From positions 47,789 through 111,788 of the forward strand of contig JAVKFY010000066.1 in NCBI GenBank assembly GCA_040223615.1: a stretch of 64,000 nt of DNA, read 5' to 3'. Shown piece after piece: positions 16,535-25,280 of the stretch. A program made the translations under genes and the position numbers. The stretch's first letter is position 1. Each line of letters starts with the position of its first letter. The notes beneath the pieces are model-generated. The model was not told where the DNA came from. It did no database searches and was given only the letters and a program-made list of their open reading frames with translations. The DNA comes from JAVKFY01 sp040223615. Its GTDB lineage: Bacteria; Pseudomonadota; Alphaproteobacteria; GCA-2731375.

Positions 16535-18195
16535 CCGCGCCCGCCCTGCAGCAATGAGCGCGCCGCGGCGCGGGCCTCGCGGGTCACTTCGGCGCCGGCC
16601 AGCATGCGGGCGATCTCCTCGCGCCGGCCGGCCTTGTCCAGCGGCTCGACGGTGGTCGTGGCGCTGTCGGCCTTGGCCAGCTTGGCGACGCGCCAGTGGT
16701 GGTCACCGCGCGCCGCGACCTGCGGCGAATGCGTCACCACCAGCACCTGCGCGGTCGCCGCCAGGGCCGCCAGCCGCGCGCCAACCTTGTCCGCCACCGC
16801 GCCGCCGACGCCGGCATCGACCTCGTCGAACACCAGGGTCGGTGCGCCGCGGGTCTCGGCCAGCGCCACCTTGATCGCCAGCATCAGCCGCGACAGCTCG
16901 CCGCCGGAGGCGACCTTGTCCAGCGGCCCGGCCGGCATCCCCGGCGTCGTCGCCACCGTGAAACGCACCCGGTCGGCGCCCTCCGGCCCGTCCTCGCCCT
17001 CGTCGACCAAGGTCGCGAACACCGCCGGCGCCAGCCGCAGTTCCGGAATCTCACGCGCCACCGCCTTGTCCAGGCGTTTCGCGGCGGCGCGGCGTTCCTT
17101 GCTCAAGCCGTCCGCCGCCGTGCGATAGGCCGCCTCGGCCGCCGCCAGGGCATCGCGCAGACCGCCGACTTCCGCGTCACCGCGATCCAGCGCCGCGAGC
17201 TGCGCCGATAGCTTCTCGTGCAACGCCACCAGGCCATCGCAGGTCGTCCGGTGTTTGCGGGCAAGCTGGCGCAGGCCGAACAGGCGCTCCTCGACCTGCT
17301 CCAGCCGCTGCGGCGCCCGGTCCAGCTTCTCGGCAGTCTCTTCCAGCACCGCGACCGCCTCCATCGCCTCGCTGGCCGCCCGCGACATCGCCTGCAACGG
17401 CGCCTCGAAGTCTTCCCCGGCCTGGCCCAGCAGGCGCTCCAGCGTCTTCTCCGCTGTGCGCAGCCGCACTTCCACGCCGCTATCGCCTTGCAAGGCCGCC
17501 AAGGCCTCGCGCAGGCCCTCCGCCAGACGCTCGCCCTGCTGCAACAGCGCGCGTTCCTCGGCCAGGGTGGTTTCCTCCGCTTCGGCCGGCGCGATGGCGT
17601 CGAGTTCGCCGACGGCGTGGCGCAGATACTCTTCCTCCGCCCGCGCCGCGGCGAGCGCCGCCTCGGCCGCCTCCAACGCCTCGGCAGCCTCGCGCCGGCG
17701 CCGATAGGCGGCGCGGCACGCGCCCAACGCGTCATCCAGGCCGGCATAGGTATCCAGCACGCCGCGATGCCGGCCAGGATCGAGCAGCCCGCGGATGTCG
17801 TGCTGGCCATGGATCTCGACCAGCGCATCGCCGACCGATCGCAGCAGCCCGATGCTGATCGCGGTGTCGTTCAGGTAGGCGCGGCTGCGCCCGTCGGCGC
17901 CGACCACGCGGCGCAGCACCAGTTCCTCCTCGTCGACGACGACGTCCTGCTCGGCCAGCAGCGCATGGACCGGATGGCCCGGCGGCGGCGCGAAGGTCGC
18001 ACTGACCGTCGCCTGTTTGGCCCCGCCGCGCACCAGTGCCGCGTCCGCGCGCTGCCCCAGCGCCAGGCCGAGCGCATCCAGGAGTATCGACTTGCCGGCG
18101 CCGGTCTCGCCGGTCAGGGCGCTCAGGCCGGCCTGCAGCGCCAGGCTCAGCCGTTCGATCACCGCCAGGTCCTGGATCGTCAGGCTGCGCAGCAT
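16531..18195 (-). CDS. recN: DNA repair protein RecN
   Basis: This 554-residue SMC-like ATPase acts in double-strand-break repair. The Walker A motif GETGAGKSILLDAL is near residues 29-42. It is followed by a long Ala/Glu/Arg-rich coiled coil (about 155-365) and the C-terminal signature and Walker B (ASGGELSRLMLAIK, TLVFDEVDAGVGG). The start at 18195 (MLRSLTIQDLAVIE) matches the usual RecN N-terminus; an upstream in-frame ATG would add seven residues not typical of the family. It is 7 bases after bamD and overlaps ligA by 4 bases. Confidence 0.97.
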   Translation of the reverse strand: MLRSLTIQDLAVIERLSLALQAGLSALTGETGAGKSILLDALGLALGQRADAALVRGGAKQATVSATFAPPPGHPVHALLAEQDVVVDEEELVLRRVVGADGRSRAYLNDTAISIGLLRSVGDALVEIHGQHDIRGLLDPGRHRGVLDTYAGLDDALGACRAAYRRRREAAEALEAAEAALAAARAEEEYLRHAVGELDAIAPAEAEETTLAEERALLQQGERLAEGLREALAALQGDSGVEVRLRTAEKTLERLLGQAGEDFEAPLQAMSRAASEAMEAVAVLEETAEKLDRAPQRLEQVEERLFGLRQLARKHRTTCDGLVALHEKLSAQLAALDRGDAEVGGLRDALAAAEAAYRTAADGLSKERRAAAKRLDKAVAREIPELRLAPAVFATLVDEGEDGPEGADRVRFTVATTPGMPAGPLDKVASGGELSRLMLAIKVALAETRGAPTLVFDEVDAGVGGAVADKVGARLAALAATAQVLVVTHSPQVAARGDHHWRVAKLAKADSATTTVEPLDKAGRREEIARMLAGAEVTREARAAARSLLQGGRG

Positions 18196-18202
18196 CGCGG
18201 CA

Positions 18203-19012
18203 TCAGAAGACCGCACGCCAGGTGCGCGAGATCCACGAGCCCTCGCTGTCTTCCGGCGCCAGTCCCTTGCCGGTCAGCAGCGCGTAGCTGTCGCGATACC
18301 AGTCACTACCGGGATAGTTGTGGCCAAGCACCGCCGCGGCGGCCTGCGCCTCGTCATTCACGCCAAGCGACAGGTAGCTCTCGGTCAGCCGATGCAGCGC
18401 CTCGGCGACGTGGGTCGTGGTCTGGTAATCCTTCACCACCGCCTGGAACCGGTTGATCGCCGCCGCGTACTTGCCGCGCACCTGGTAGTAGCGGCCGATC
18501 TCCATTTCCTTGCCGGCCAGGTGATCGTGCGCCAGGTCGATCTTCAGCGTCGCGTCGCGCGCGTACTCGGTGCCGGGGTAGCGGTCGACGACCTCCTGCA
18601 ACCGGTTCAGCGCCTGCGCGGTGACCTTCTGGTCGCGGCCGATGTCGGCGATCTGCTCGTAGTAGCTGATCGCGATCAGGTAGGCGGCGTAGGCGGCATC
18701 CTTGTTGCCGGGGTGCAGTTGCAGGAAGCGCTCCGCCGCCAGGATCGATTCGTCATACTCGTTATCAAGGTAATAGGCGTAGGCGGCCATCAGCTGCGCC
18801 TTACGCGCCCACACCGAGTAGGGATGCTGACGCTCCACCTCGTCGAAATTCTGCGCCGCCTCCTTGACCTCGCCAGCGAGCAGCTGGTCCATCGCCTGAT
18901 TGTAGATCTGCTCCACCGGGCGCTCGACATAGGGGGTCTCGTCGCCCGAACAGGCAGCCAGCCCCAGCATCAGGGTCAGGGCGGCAAGCCAACGGAGGGG
19001 ATACGCGGTCAT
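18203..19012 (-). CDS. bamD: Outer membrane assembly lipoprotein BamD
   Basis: This 269-residue lipoprotein is part of the BAM complex that inserts beta-barrel proteins in the outer membrane. The signal peptide ends in a lipobox LGLAAC with Cys at about residue 21. Tetratricopeptide-like repeats follow from about 35 to 240, including the conserved YNQAMDQLLAGEVKEAAQNFDEVERQHPYS opening part and FLQLHPGN. Length and start agree with the family. It lies 7 bases before recN. In many alphaproteobacteria it directly follows lpxC; here a carbonic anhydrase on the other strand separates them. Confidence 0.96.
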   Translation of the reverse strand: MTAYPLRWLAALTLMLGLAACSGDETPYVERPVEQIYNQAMDQLLAGEVKEAAQNFDEVERQHPYSVWARKAQLMAAYAYYLDNEYDESILAAERFLQLHPGNKDAAYAAYLIAISYYEQIADIGRDQKVTAQALNRLQEVVDRYPGTEYARDATLKIDLAHDHLAGKEMEIGRYYQVRGKYAAAINRFQAVVKDYQTTTHVAEALHRLTESYLSLGVNDEAQAAAAVLGHNYPGSDWYRDSYALLTGKGLAPEDSEGSWISRTWRAVF

Positions 19013-19154
19013 CGAAGCCTACGGGCGATTGAAATTCTTTACCGTGTCGGCGCAGCATGTCGATGCGCGCCGCACCGGCCCAATGTACCCCGGCCGCCGG
19101 GACACGCAAGGGTCGGTCTCGCCAACATCTGTTGCGCCACATGAGGAAAAGCCA

Positions 19155-19916
19155 ATGAATCGCCGTGGGTTTCTCGCCGGGCTCGCCGCGGCCTGCCCGC
19201 TTTGCCTTTCGGGCCAGCTCGGCCACGCCGCCGGGGGCGGGCATCGCTGGGGCTACGAAGGCACCGGCGCGCCGGGCAACTGGGGTGCGCTGGCCAAGGA
19301 ATATGCTGCGTGCGGCGTCGGCCGGCGGCAGTCGCCGATCGACCTGGCCAACGCAGTGCCGGCCGACCTCGACCCGGCCCAGGTCGCCTGGCAGGCGGCG
19401 CAGAGCTACGACGTGCTGAACAACGGCCACACCATCCAGGTGAACTGGCCCGGCGGCAGCGCCATAACCATTCAGGGGCGCAAGTACGACCTGCTGCAGT
19501 TCCACTTCCACCACAAGAGCGAACACACGCTGGCCGGCCGGCAGTTCCCGCTGGAAGCTCACTTCGTGCACAAGAGCAAGCAGGGCGACCTGGCGGTGCT
19601 CGGCGTGTTCATGGCCGAGGGCCAGCCGCATCCCGACCTCGACGCGATCTGGAAGGTCGCGCCGGGCAAGGAGGGCAAGGCGGCCGGCACGGCGCCGGTC
19701 GATCCGCGCCGGATGCTGCCTGGCGCCTCGCCGGCCTTCGTCTATTCCGGCTCGCTGACCACGCCGCCGTGCACCGAGATCGTCACCTGGACCGTGCTGG
19801 CGACGCCGATGTCGGCCTCGGCGGCGCAGATCGCCGCCTTTGCCAAGCTGTTCCCGAAGAACTACCGCCCGACCCAGCCGCTGAACGGCCGCTTCCTGCT
19901 GCGCGTCGGCGGTTAG
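19155..19916 (+). CDS. Alpha-class carbonic anhydrase, exported
   Basis: This 253-residue enzyme interconverts CO2 and bicarbonate in the periplasm. The N-terminus MNRRGFLAGLAA contains a twin-arginine-like RRGFL followed by a hydrophobic stretch and an AxA-type cut (GHAAG, about 24-25), which suggests Tat export. Zinc ligands are His117 and His119 in LQFHFHHKSEH and His136 in LEAHFVHK; the CGVGRRQSPIDL and LTTPPCTE motifs are complete, and two Cys (about 53 and in PPCTE) could form the family disulfide. The ATG at 19155 follows gaggaaa. It is transcribed against the surrounding lpxC/bamD genes. Confidence 0.95.
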   Translation: MNRRGFLAGLAAACPLCLSGQLGHAAGGGHRWGYEGTGAPGNWGALAKEYAACGVGRRQSPIDLANAVPADLDPAQVAWQAAQSYDVLNNGHTIQVNWPGGSAITIQGRKYDLLQFHFHHKSEHTLAGRQFPLEAHFVHKSKQGDLAVLGVFMAEGQPHPDLDAIWKVAPGKEGKAAGTAPVDPRRMLPGASPAFVYSGSLTTPPCTEIVTWTVLATPMSASAAQIAAFAKLFPKNYRPTQPLNGRFLLRVGG

Positions 19917-20313
19917 AAAATTTTCAGCCTGACTCGCGGCAGACGCTTCGTCGAAGATAGCCGGGTCAAGCCCACGGGCGTCCGGTTAAGTTTGCGGTGA
20001 TCGTCGATTCCCTATTGCCGCTCAGGCGGTTGCGTCACTTCGGACGGCACCGGACAGAAGACCCGCAACCGATTGAGGCAGCTTCTGGACGTGGATGCCC
20101 CGGACAAGCCGGGGCATGACGAAATCATTGAGAAACGTAGAGAACGCGTCATGGCCCGGCTTGTCCGGGCCATCCACGTCCCTGAGCTTGCAAAGACGTC
20201 GAGGGGTGGGCGCAGGCTCGGAAGGGCTAAACTGGACATCCGCGGCCTTGACCCGGGCATCTCAACTCCGCGGCCGCAAACATCCGGCAAGCCTGATGGC
20301 GCGCCAGCGGAAC
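19917..20313. other. Intergenic stretch, no gene seen
   Basis: This 397-base gap lies between the ends of the carbonic anhydrase gene and lpxC, which converge. Its only clear structure is the long inverted repeat at 20088-20180. A 92-codon minus-strand frame through it is an artefact of the palindrome. No tRNA, promoter or strong terminator with a T-run could be recognised. Confidence 0.7.
20088..20180. repeat. Long inverted repeat, 33-bp arms, REP-like
   Basis: The arms 20088-20120 and 20148-20180 are near-exact inverted copies (2 mismatches in 33) around a 27-base spacer. Each arm is itself palindromic (ccccgg/ccgggg and gcccgg/ccgggc cores) and carries GTCATGSCCCGG on the inner side and GACGTGGAT on the outer side. 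This resembles dispersed alphaproteobacterial palindromes and is related in its core to the element at 14361. It may fold into a cruciform or end transcription of lpxC and the carbonic anhydrase gene. Confidence 0.8.
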
Positions 20314-21243
20314 TCAGGCGCTGGCGGCGACCGCGACGGCGGCGGGGCGCGACACCAAGCCGGCAGCGACGTCGACATAGTCCCAGGCCGTGTCATCGGC
20401 CATCAACGCCCGCAGCAGCCGGTTGTTCAGGCTGTGGCCGGAGCGGACCCCTTCGAAGGCGCCCAGGATCGGGGCGCCGGCGAGGTACAGGTCGCCGATC
20501 GCGTCCAGCGCCTTGTGGCGCACGAACTCGTCGTCGAAGCGCAAGCCGCCCTCGTTGAGGATGCGGTGGTCGTTGCCGACCACGACGGCATTCTCCAGCG
20601 AACCACCGCGCGCCAGGCCAAGCCGGTGCAGCTGCGCCACGTCACGCTCGAAGCCGAAGGTGCGCGCGCGCGCGATATCGCGCTTGAAGGCGCCGTCGTC
20701 GAGGTCGAACTCGCCCTCGGTCAGGTCGACCGCCGGGCTGTCGAAGTCGATCTCGAAGCGCACCGAGAAGTGCTCGTCGGGATAGAGCGAGGCGGACTTC
20801 TCACCGTCCTCGATCCGCACCGCCCTGCGGATGCGGATGGCGCGCCGGCGCGCGGCCTGCTCGACCTGGCCGGCGCATTCGATCAGGAACACGAAGGGCG
20901 CCGACGAGCCATCCATGATCGGCACTTCCGGCCCGTCCAGCTCGACCCGCACATTGTCGACGCCGCAACCGGCGAACGCCGCCATCAGGTGCTCGACGGT
21001 GGCCACGGTGACGCCATCGGCATTGCCCAGCGTGGTGCCGAGCTGGGTATCGACGACGCGGTCCCAGCGCGCCGGGACCAGCACGTCGCGCTGGCTCGGC
21101 GCCAGGTCGGTGCGTTCGAACACCACGCCGCTGCCGGGGGCACCGGGACGCAGGCACATGTTCACGCGGCGACCGCTGTGCAGGCCGATGCCGGTACAGT
21201 TGATCGCGTTCTTCAATGTCGATTGGTGTCGGCCGCTGACCAT
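20314..21243 (-). CDS. lpxC: UDP-3-O-acyl-N-acetylglucosamine deacetylase
   Basis: This 309-residue zinc enzyme carries out the committed step of lipid A synthesis in the cytoplasm. It has the N-terminal half with TLKNAINCTGIGLHSG and ATVEHLMAAFAG (a zinc His in VEHLM), and the C-terminal half with VRHKALDAIGDLYL and the catalytic base region GHSLNN. The start has gaggg about eight bases upstream. It follows ftsZ with a 210-base gap that holds a strong hairpin. Its presence proves a lipopolysaccharide-type outer membrane. Its downstream neighbour in the same direction is bamD, after the inverted carbonic anhydrase. Confidence 0.98.
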   Translation of the reverse strand: MVSGRHQSTLKNAINCTGIGLHSGRRVNMCLRPGAPGSGVVFERTDLAPSQRDVLVPARWDRVVDTQLGTTLGNADGVTVATVEHLMAAFAGCGVDNVRVELDGPEVPIMDGSSAPFVFLIECAGQVEQAARRRAIRIRRAVRIEDGEKSASLYPDEHFSVRFEIDFDSPAVDLTEGEFDLDDGAFKRDIARARTFGFERDVAQLHRLGLARGGSLENAVVVGNDHRILNEGGLRFDDEFVRHKALDAIGDLYLAGAPILGAFEGVRSGHSLNNRLLRALMADDTAWDYVDVAAGLVSRPAAVAVAASA

Positions 21244-21289
21244 CTATGTCCCTCTATCGGCGCCGCGCCTTTCGCGTCCCCCGCGCGAC

Positions 21290-21332
21290 CGGCGGGCACC
21301 CAGGCTGATTACGCTGCCCTTGGTGCCCGCCG
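21290..21332 (-). promoter_or_regulatory. 11-bp perfect hairpin between ftsZ and lpxC
   Basis: CGGCGGGCACC at 21290-21300 and GGTGCCCGCCG at 21322-21332 are exact complements around a 21-base loop. It sits 47 bases before the lpxC start and about 120 bases after the ftsZ stop. No T-run follows on the minus strand, so it could be a leader structure of lpxC or a weak ftsZ terminator. Confidence 0.5.
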
Positions 21333-21453
21333 TGCCTCTCCGTGGCGCATTCGCCGTACTGTAAAACTCTTCGATCCGAGTAACTTACAAGGCTAAGTAA
21401 CAACGTCGCTGCAAGCCCTCAAATCAAGAGTTGTTACATTCTGTTGCGACGCC

Positions 21454-23088
21454 TCAGTTGGCCTGGCGGCGCAGAAAAGAGGGGATTTCGAGCAGGTCCT
21501 CCTCCTGGCGACGACGCGGCAGCCGATCTTCCGGATCGGGTCCGGCCAGGTCCGGCGCAACCGCGTCCCGATTCGGGTTGCGACGCGGCAACGGCGCCCG
21601 CGCGGTCTCGGTTTCCGCCGCCTTCGACGATACCGCACCGGTCATCCGCGCGAACAGGCTCAGGCCCCGGCTCCGCTTCGGTGCCGTCGGCTCGGCCGGC
21701 GCCTCCGCCAGCGGTTCCGGCATCGGCTCCGGCTCCGGTTCGGCATAGCCGGCCGGGATCTCGTCCGGATCGATCGCCGGCGCGGCGACGAACGGCTCGT
21801 CGACCGGCAACGTCGCCTCGACCATCGGTTGCGCCTGCGGCACGCCCGCCAGTTCCGGTGCCGGACCCAGCGGCTTTGCCCGCGGGATCGGTGCCGGCTC
21901 CGGCTCGGCCTCCGCCGCGAACGGGGTCGGCTCCGGCAGCGGTGACATCTCCGGCTCGGCGATCGCCACCGCGTCCGGCATTTCCACCGGCTCGTCGACG
22001 TCGAACTGCGGCTCCGCTTCGGCGACCGGTTCCGGCATCGGCTCCGGTTCCGCCATCACCGCGGCCGCCGCCGCGCCCGCGCCGACCGCGTACAGCTTCG
22101 GCGGATGCCGCAACTGGCCCTCGATCACGTCGATGCCGGTGGCGACGACGGAGACCCGCATCCGGCCCTCCAGCTTCTCGTCCAGCGCCGAGCCGACGAT
22201 GATGTTGGCCTCCGGGTCGACCTCCTCGCGGATCCGGTTGGCCGCCTCGTCGACCTCGAACAGCGTCAGGTCCATGCCGCCGGTGATGTTGATGAGCACG
22301 CCCTTGGCGCCCTTCATCGACACGTCGTCGAGCAGCGGGTTGGAGATCGCCGACTCCGCCGCGTCGACCGCGCGCTTGTCGCCGTCGGCCTCGCCGGTAC
22401 CCATCATCGCCTTGCCCATCTCGCCCATCACCGTGCGCACGTCGGCGAAATCGAGGTTGATCAGGCCCGGCATGACCATCAGGTCGGTGATGCCGCGCAC
22501 ACCGGAGTGCAGCACGTCATCGGCCATCGAGAAGGCATCGGCGAAGGTCGTCTTCTCGTTCGCCACCCGGAACAGGTTCTGGTTCGGGATGATGATCAGG
22601 GTGTCGACATTCTCCGACAGTTCCTCGATGCCGCGCTCCGCCAGCTTCATGCGGTGCGAGCCCTCGAAGTGGAACGGCTTGGTCACCACGCCGACGGTGA
22701 GGATGTTGTGCTGTCGGCAGACCTCGGCGATCACCGGCGCCGCGCCGGTACCGGTACCGCCGCCCATGCCGGCGGTGATGAAGGCCATGTGCGTGCCCTG
22801 CAGATGATCGAGGATCTGATCGATCTGCTCCTCCGCCGCCTGCCGGCCGATTTCCGGCCGCGCGCCGCAACCCAAGCCTTGCGTGATCGACACGCCGAGC
22901 TGGATCTTGCGGTCGGCCTGGCTGTTGCCGAGTGCCTGGGCGTCGGTATTGGCGACCAGGAACTCCACGCCCTCCAGACCCGACCGGATCATGTTGTTGA
23001 CGGCATTGCCGCCGGCGCCCCCGACCCCGATAACGACGATCCGGGGCTTCAGTTCCGTCATCTGTGGGGCTGCGAATTTCAACGTCAT
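21454..23088 (-). CDS. ftsZ: Cell division protein FtsZ
   Basis: This 544-residue tubulin-like GTPase forms the Z ring. The N-terminal GTPase domain has GVGGAGGNAV (about 21-30) and the tubulin signature GGGTGTG at 109-115; the polymer domain runs to about 330. A linker of about 175 residues, rich in Pro, Glu and Ala (many PEPEP repeats), then leads to RSRGLSLFARMTG and the conserved C-terminal peptide EEDLLEIPSFLRRQAN that binds FtsA. The total length exceeds the about 380 of E. coli because of the linker, as in other alphaproteobacteria. The start follows ggagg. It lies 81 bases after ftsA, so it may have its own promoter. Confidence 0.98.
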   Translation of the reverse strand: MTLKFAAPQMTELKPRIVVIGVGGAGGNAVNNMIRSGLEGVEFLVANTDAQALGNSQADRKIQLGVSITQGLGCGARPEIGRQAAEEQIDQILDHLQGTHMAFITAGMGGGTGTGAAPVIAEVCRQHNILTVGVVTKPFHFEGSHRMKLAERGIEELSENVDTLIIIPNQNLFRVANEKTTFADAFSMADDVLHSGVRGITDLMVMPGLINLDFADVRTVMGEMGKAMMGTGEADGDKRAVDAAESAISNPLLDDVSMKGAKGVLINITGGMDLTLFEVDEAANRIREEVDPEANIIVGSALDEKLEGRMRVSVVATGIDVIEGQLRHPPKLYAVGAGAAAAAVMAEPEPMPEPVAEAEPQFDVDEPVEMPDAVAIAEPEMSPLPEPTPFAAEAEPEPAPIPRAKPLGPAPELAGVPQAQPMVEATLPVDEPFVAAPAIDPDEIPAGYAEPEPEPMPEPLAEAPAEPTAPKRSRGLSLFARMTGAVSSKAAETETARAPLPRRNPNRDAVAPDLAGPDPEDRLPRRRQEEDLLEIPSFLRRQAN

Positions 23089-23169
23089 CTAAGCCTCCTG
23101 ACCTTGCGAGGTCCGCTCCTTTGGTGCCGCACCCATATGTTTCAAATCCCTCCAGCCCTCGGCAGCGGG

Positions 23170-24411
23170 CTAGAGGCTCTCCCGCAACCAGCGACCCAAC
23201 CGCGCCAGGCGGCCGCTGCGATGGTTGATTCCTGGCGCCGAGAGGGCGCCGCGCGCCTCGCTCGGCGGTCGAATGGCAAAGGTCAAAAGGCCGGCGCAGG
23301 CGGCGAAGGCCGGCCCGCCGGTGGCTTCCGCCAGACCTTGGATACGTAGCGGCCGGCCGGGCCGGACCTGCTTGTCGAGGACCCGTGCGGCCAGCTCCGG
23401 CACGCCGGTGAGCTGACTGGCCCCGCCGGTCAGCACACAGCGCCGGCCAGCGAGGTGCGCCAGCCCGGAACCCTCCAGGCGCTCGCGCACCAGTTCGAAG
23501 GTCTCTTCGATGCGCGGCTGGATGATCCCGGCCAGCATCGAGCGCGGCACCTGCGGCGCGCTCAGCGATTCTTCCTCGCCGACCTGCGGCACGACGATCA
23601 TCTCGCGCTCGTCGGCCGGGCTGGCGATGGCGCTGCCGTACAGCGTCTTGATCCGCTCGGCATGCTGCGTCGACGTCGACAGGCCCCAGGCCAGGTCCTT
23701 GGTGACCTGCGCACCGCCGACTCCGACCACGTCGAAGAAGATCAGCGCGCCGTCGTAGAACACCGCGATCGAAGTGGTGCCGGCACCCATGTCGATCACC
23801 GTCGCGCCGAGGTCGATCTCGTCCTCGACCAGCACCGCCAGGCCGGACGCGTAGGGCGTCAGCACGAAGTCCGCGGTCTCCAGGTGGCAGCGTTCGGTGA
23901 CCAGGCGCAGGTTGCGCAGCGGGCCAGCCGGCGAGGTCGCCATGTGCAGCGCCACGCCGAGCTGCTCGCCATACATGCCGCGCGGGTCGCGGATGCCGCG
24001 GCTGCCATCGATGGTGTAGCCGGTCGGGATCGCGTGCACGATCTCCCCGTCCGACGGCAGGCAGCGCTCGCGCGCCGCGCCCATCACCCGGCGCAGGTCG
24101 GCCTCGGCGACCTGCTGGCCGGCGGTCGCGACCTCGACGCCGACAATGCGGCTTTGCGTCTCGGCGCCACCGAGCGCGACATAGACGTCCTCGATACGCT
24201 CCTCGGCCATGCGTTCAGCGGCTTCCACGGCGGATCGGACCGAGACCTCGACCTGTTCCATGTCGGTGACCGAGCCGGCACGCATGCCCTTGGCGACCTG
24301 GTGGCCGATGCCAACCACGCGGGCGCCGCCATGGCCGTCGGCGCGCGCCAGGAAGCAGCACACCTTGGAGGTGCCGATGTCGAGCGCGGCGATCAATCCG
24401 TTGCGCTTCAT
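23170..24411 (-). CDS. ftsA: Cell division protein FtsA
   Basis: This 413-residue actin-like ATPase tethers FtsZ to the membrane. Phosphate-binding motifs are visible in ALDIGTSKVCC (residues 8-18) and VIDMGAGTTSIAVF (near 210); the C-terminus ends in RLGRWLRESL, an amphipathic membrane-targeting helix. The ATG at 24411 gives the canonical N-terminus MKRNGLIAALDIGTSK and overlaps the ftsQ stop by 4 bases. The order ftsQ-ftsA-ftsZ is that of most bacterial dcw clusters. Confidence 0.97.
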   Translation of the reverse strand: MKRNGLIAALDIGTSKVCCFLARADGHGGARVVGIGHQVAKGMRAGSVTDMEQVEVSVRSAVEAAERMAEERIEDVYVALGGAETQSRIVGVEVATAGQQVAEADLRRVMGAARERCLPSDGEIVHAIPTGYTIDGSRGIRDPRGMYGEQLGVALHMATSPAGPLRNLRLVTERCHLETADFVLTPYASGLAVLVEDEIDLGATVIDMGAGTTSIAVFYDGALIFFDVVGVGGAQVTKDLAWGLSTSTQHAERIKTLYGSAIASPADEREMIVVPQVGEEESLSAPQVPRSMLAGIIQPRIEETFELVRERLEGSGLAHLAGRRCVLTGGASQLTGVPELAARVLDKQVRPGRPLRIQGLAEATGGPAFAACAGLLTFAIRPPSEARGALSAPGINHRSGRLARLGRWLRESL

Positions 24412-25280
24412 GTCTTGCGCCCCGGATCGCGCCGTCGGGCCGCCGCCTCCGGCGACAGCCGCACCACCAGCCGGTCCGGCACCCGCAGGTCGACGGCGAC
24501 GATGTCGCGCTCGAACAGGCCCTCGTCGTTCGCCAGGTTGGCGAGCTGGCGCCACGCCGCCTGGAGCTGGTTCTCCGGCAGATGCACGGCGATGCCGCCG
24601 GTCAGCACCACGTCCCAGCGCCGGCCGCCGACGCGGCGCGCCAGTTGCACCTCTTCATAAAGCCCGGGATCGGCGCGCAGCGCGTCGAGCAGCGCGGCGG
24701 CGTTCTCCGGCGCGTCGTCGCCCTGCACCACCGGCAAGTGCCTGAACGGTTCCAGGTCGGAAACCGCGATCGGCGCGCCGTCGCGGTCGATCAGGGTGCG
24801 GCCCTTGCCGGAGCGCCACAACGCCAGCGGATCGCGCTCGACGATGGCGACTTCCACGGTACTCGGCAGCAGGCGGGTGACCGTCGCCGCCTTCACCCAG
24901 GGCAGCGCCAGCAGCTTGGCGCGCGCCTGGTCGGGATCGAAGCCGAGGATCGGGTCGCCCTGACGCAGCCCCAGCGCGGCGATGATCTCGTCCTGCTCGG
25001 AACGTTCGCGCCCGGTGACGTAGACCTCGCGCACCCGCAGGCCGGCGTCGGCGACGGCCAGCTTCACGCCGTCCTCGACCGCGCGCGCCGCCCGCGCCAG
25101 ATAACCGTCATAGACCAGCACCAGGCCGCCCGCGACACCGGCGATCAACGCCCAGGCCAACGTCGAGACGCGCAGCACGCGGCGCCAGCGGATCGGGTCG
25201 GCGCGCCCACGCGTCGGCTTCTTCGGCCGCACTTTCGCCTTGCCCTTGGCGGCGGCGGGCTTGCGGCTCAGCGGCCACAT
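24408..25280 (-). CDS. ftsQ: Cell division protein FtsQ
   Basis: This 290-residue bitopic divisome protein has a basic cytoplasmic N-terminus rich in Lys and Arg (about 1-36), one transmembrane helix at about 40-58 (STLAWALIAGVAGGLVLV), a periplasmic POTRA domain with VYVTGRERSEQDEIIAALGLRQG, and the FtsQ beta domain up to the end. A long unrelated upstream extension of the frame was rejected because the ATG at 25280 gives the expected topology. It overlaps ddl upstream by 13 bases and ftsA downstream by 4 bases. Confidence 0.95.
   Translation of the reverse strand: MWPLSRKPAAAKGKAKVRPKKPTRGRADPIRWRRVLRVSTLAWALIAGVAGGLVLVYDGYLARAARAVEDGVKLAVADAGLRVREVYVTGRERSEQDEIIAALGLRQGDPILGFDPDQARAKLLALPWVKAATVTRLLPSTVEVAIVERDPLALWRSGKGRTLIDRDGAPIAVSDLEPFRHLPVVQGDDAPENAAALLDALRADPGLYEEVQLARRVGGRRWDVVLTGGIAVHLPENQLQAAWRQLANLANDEGLFERDIVAVDLRVPDRLVVRLSPEAAARRRDPGRKT

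Noticed and set aside
20012..20290. 92-codon minus-strand frame in the lpxC/carbonic anhydrase gap
   Set aside because: It runs through the long palindrome and has no ribosome site; its product mirrors the repeat.
21361..21440. Sigma-70 promoter for lpxC in the AT-richer part of the gap
   Set aside because: Several TTGNNN boxes occur but none has a good -10 at 16-18 bases.
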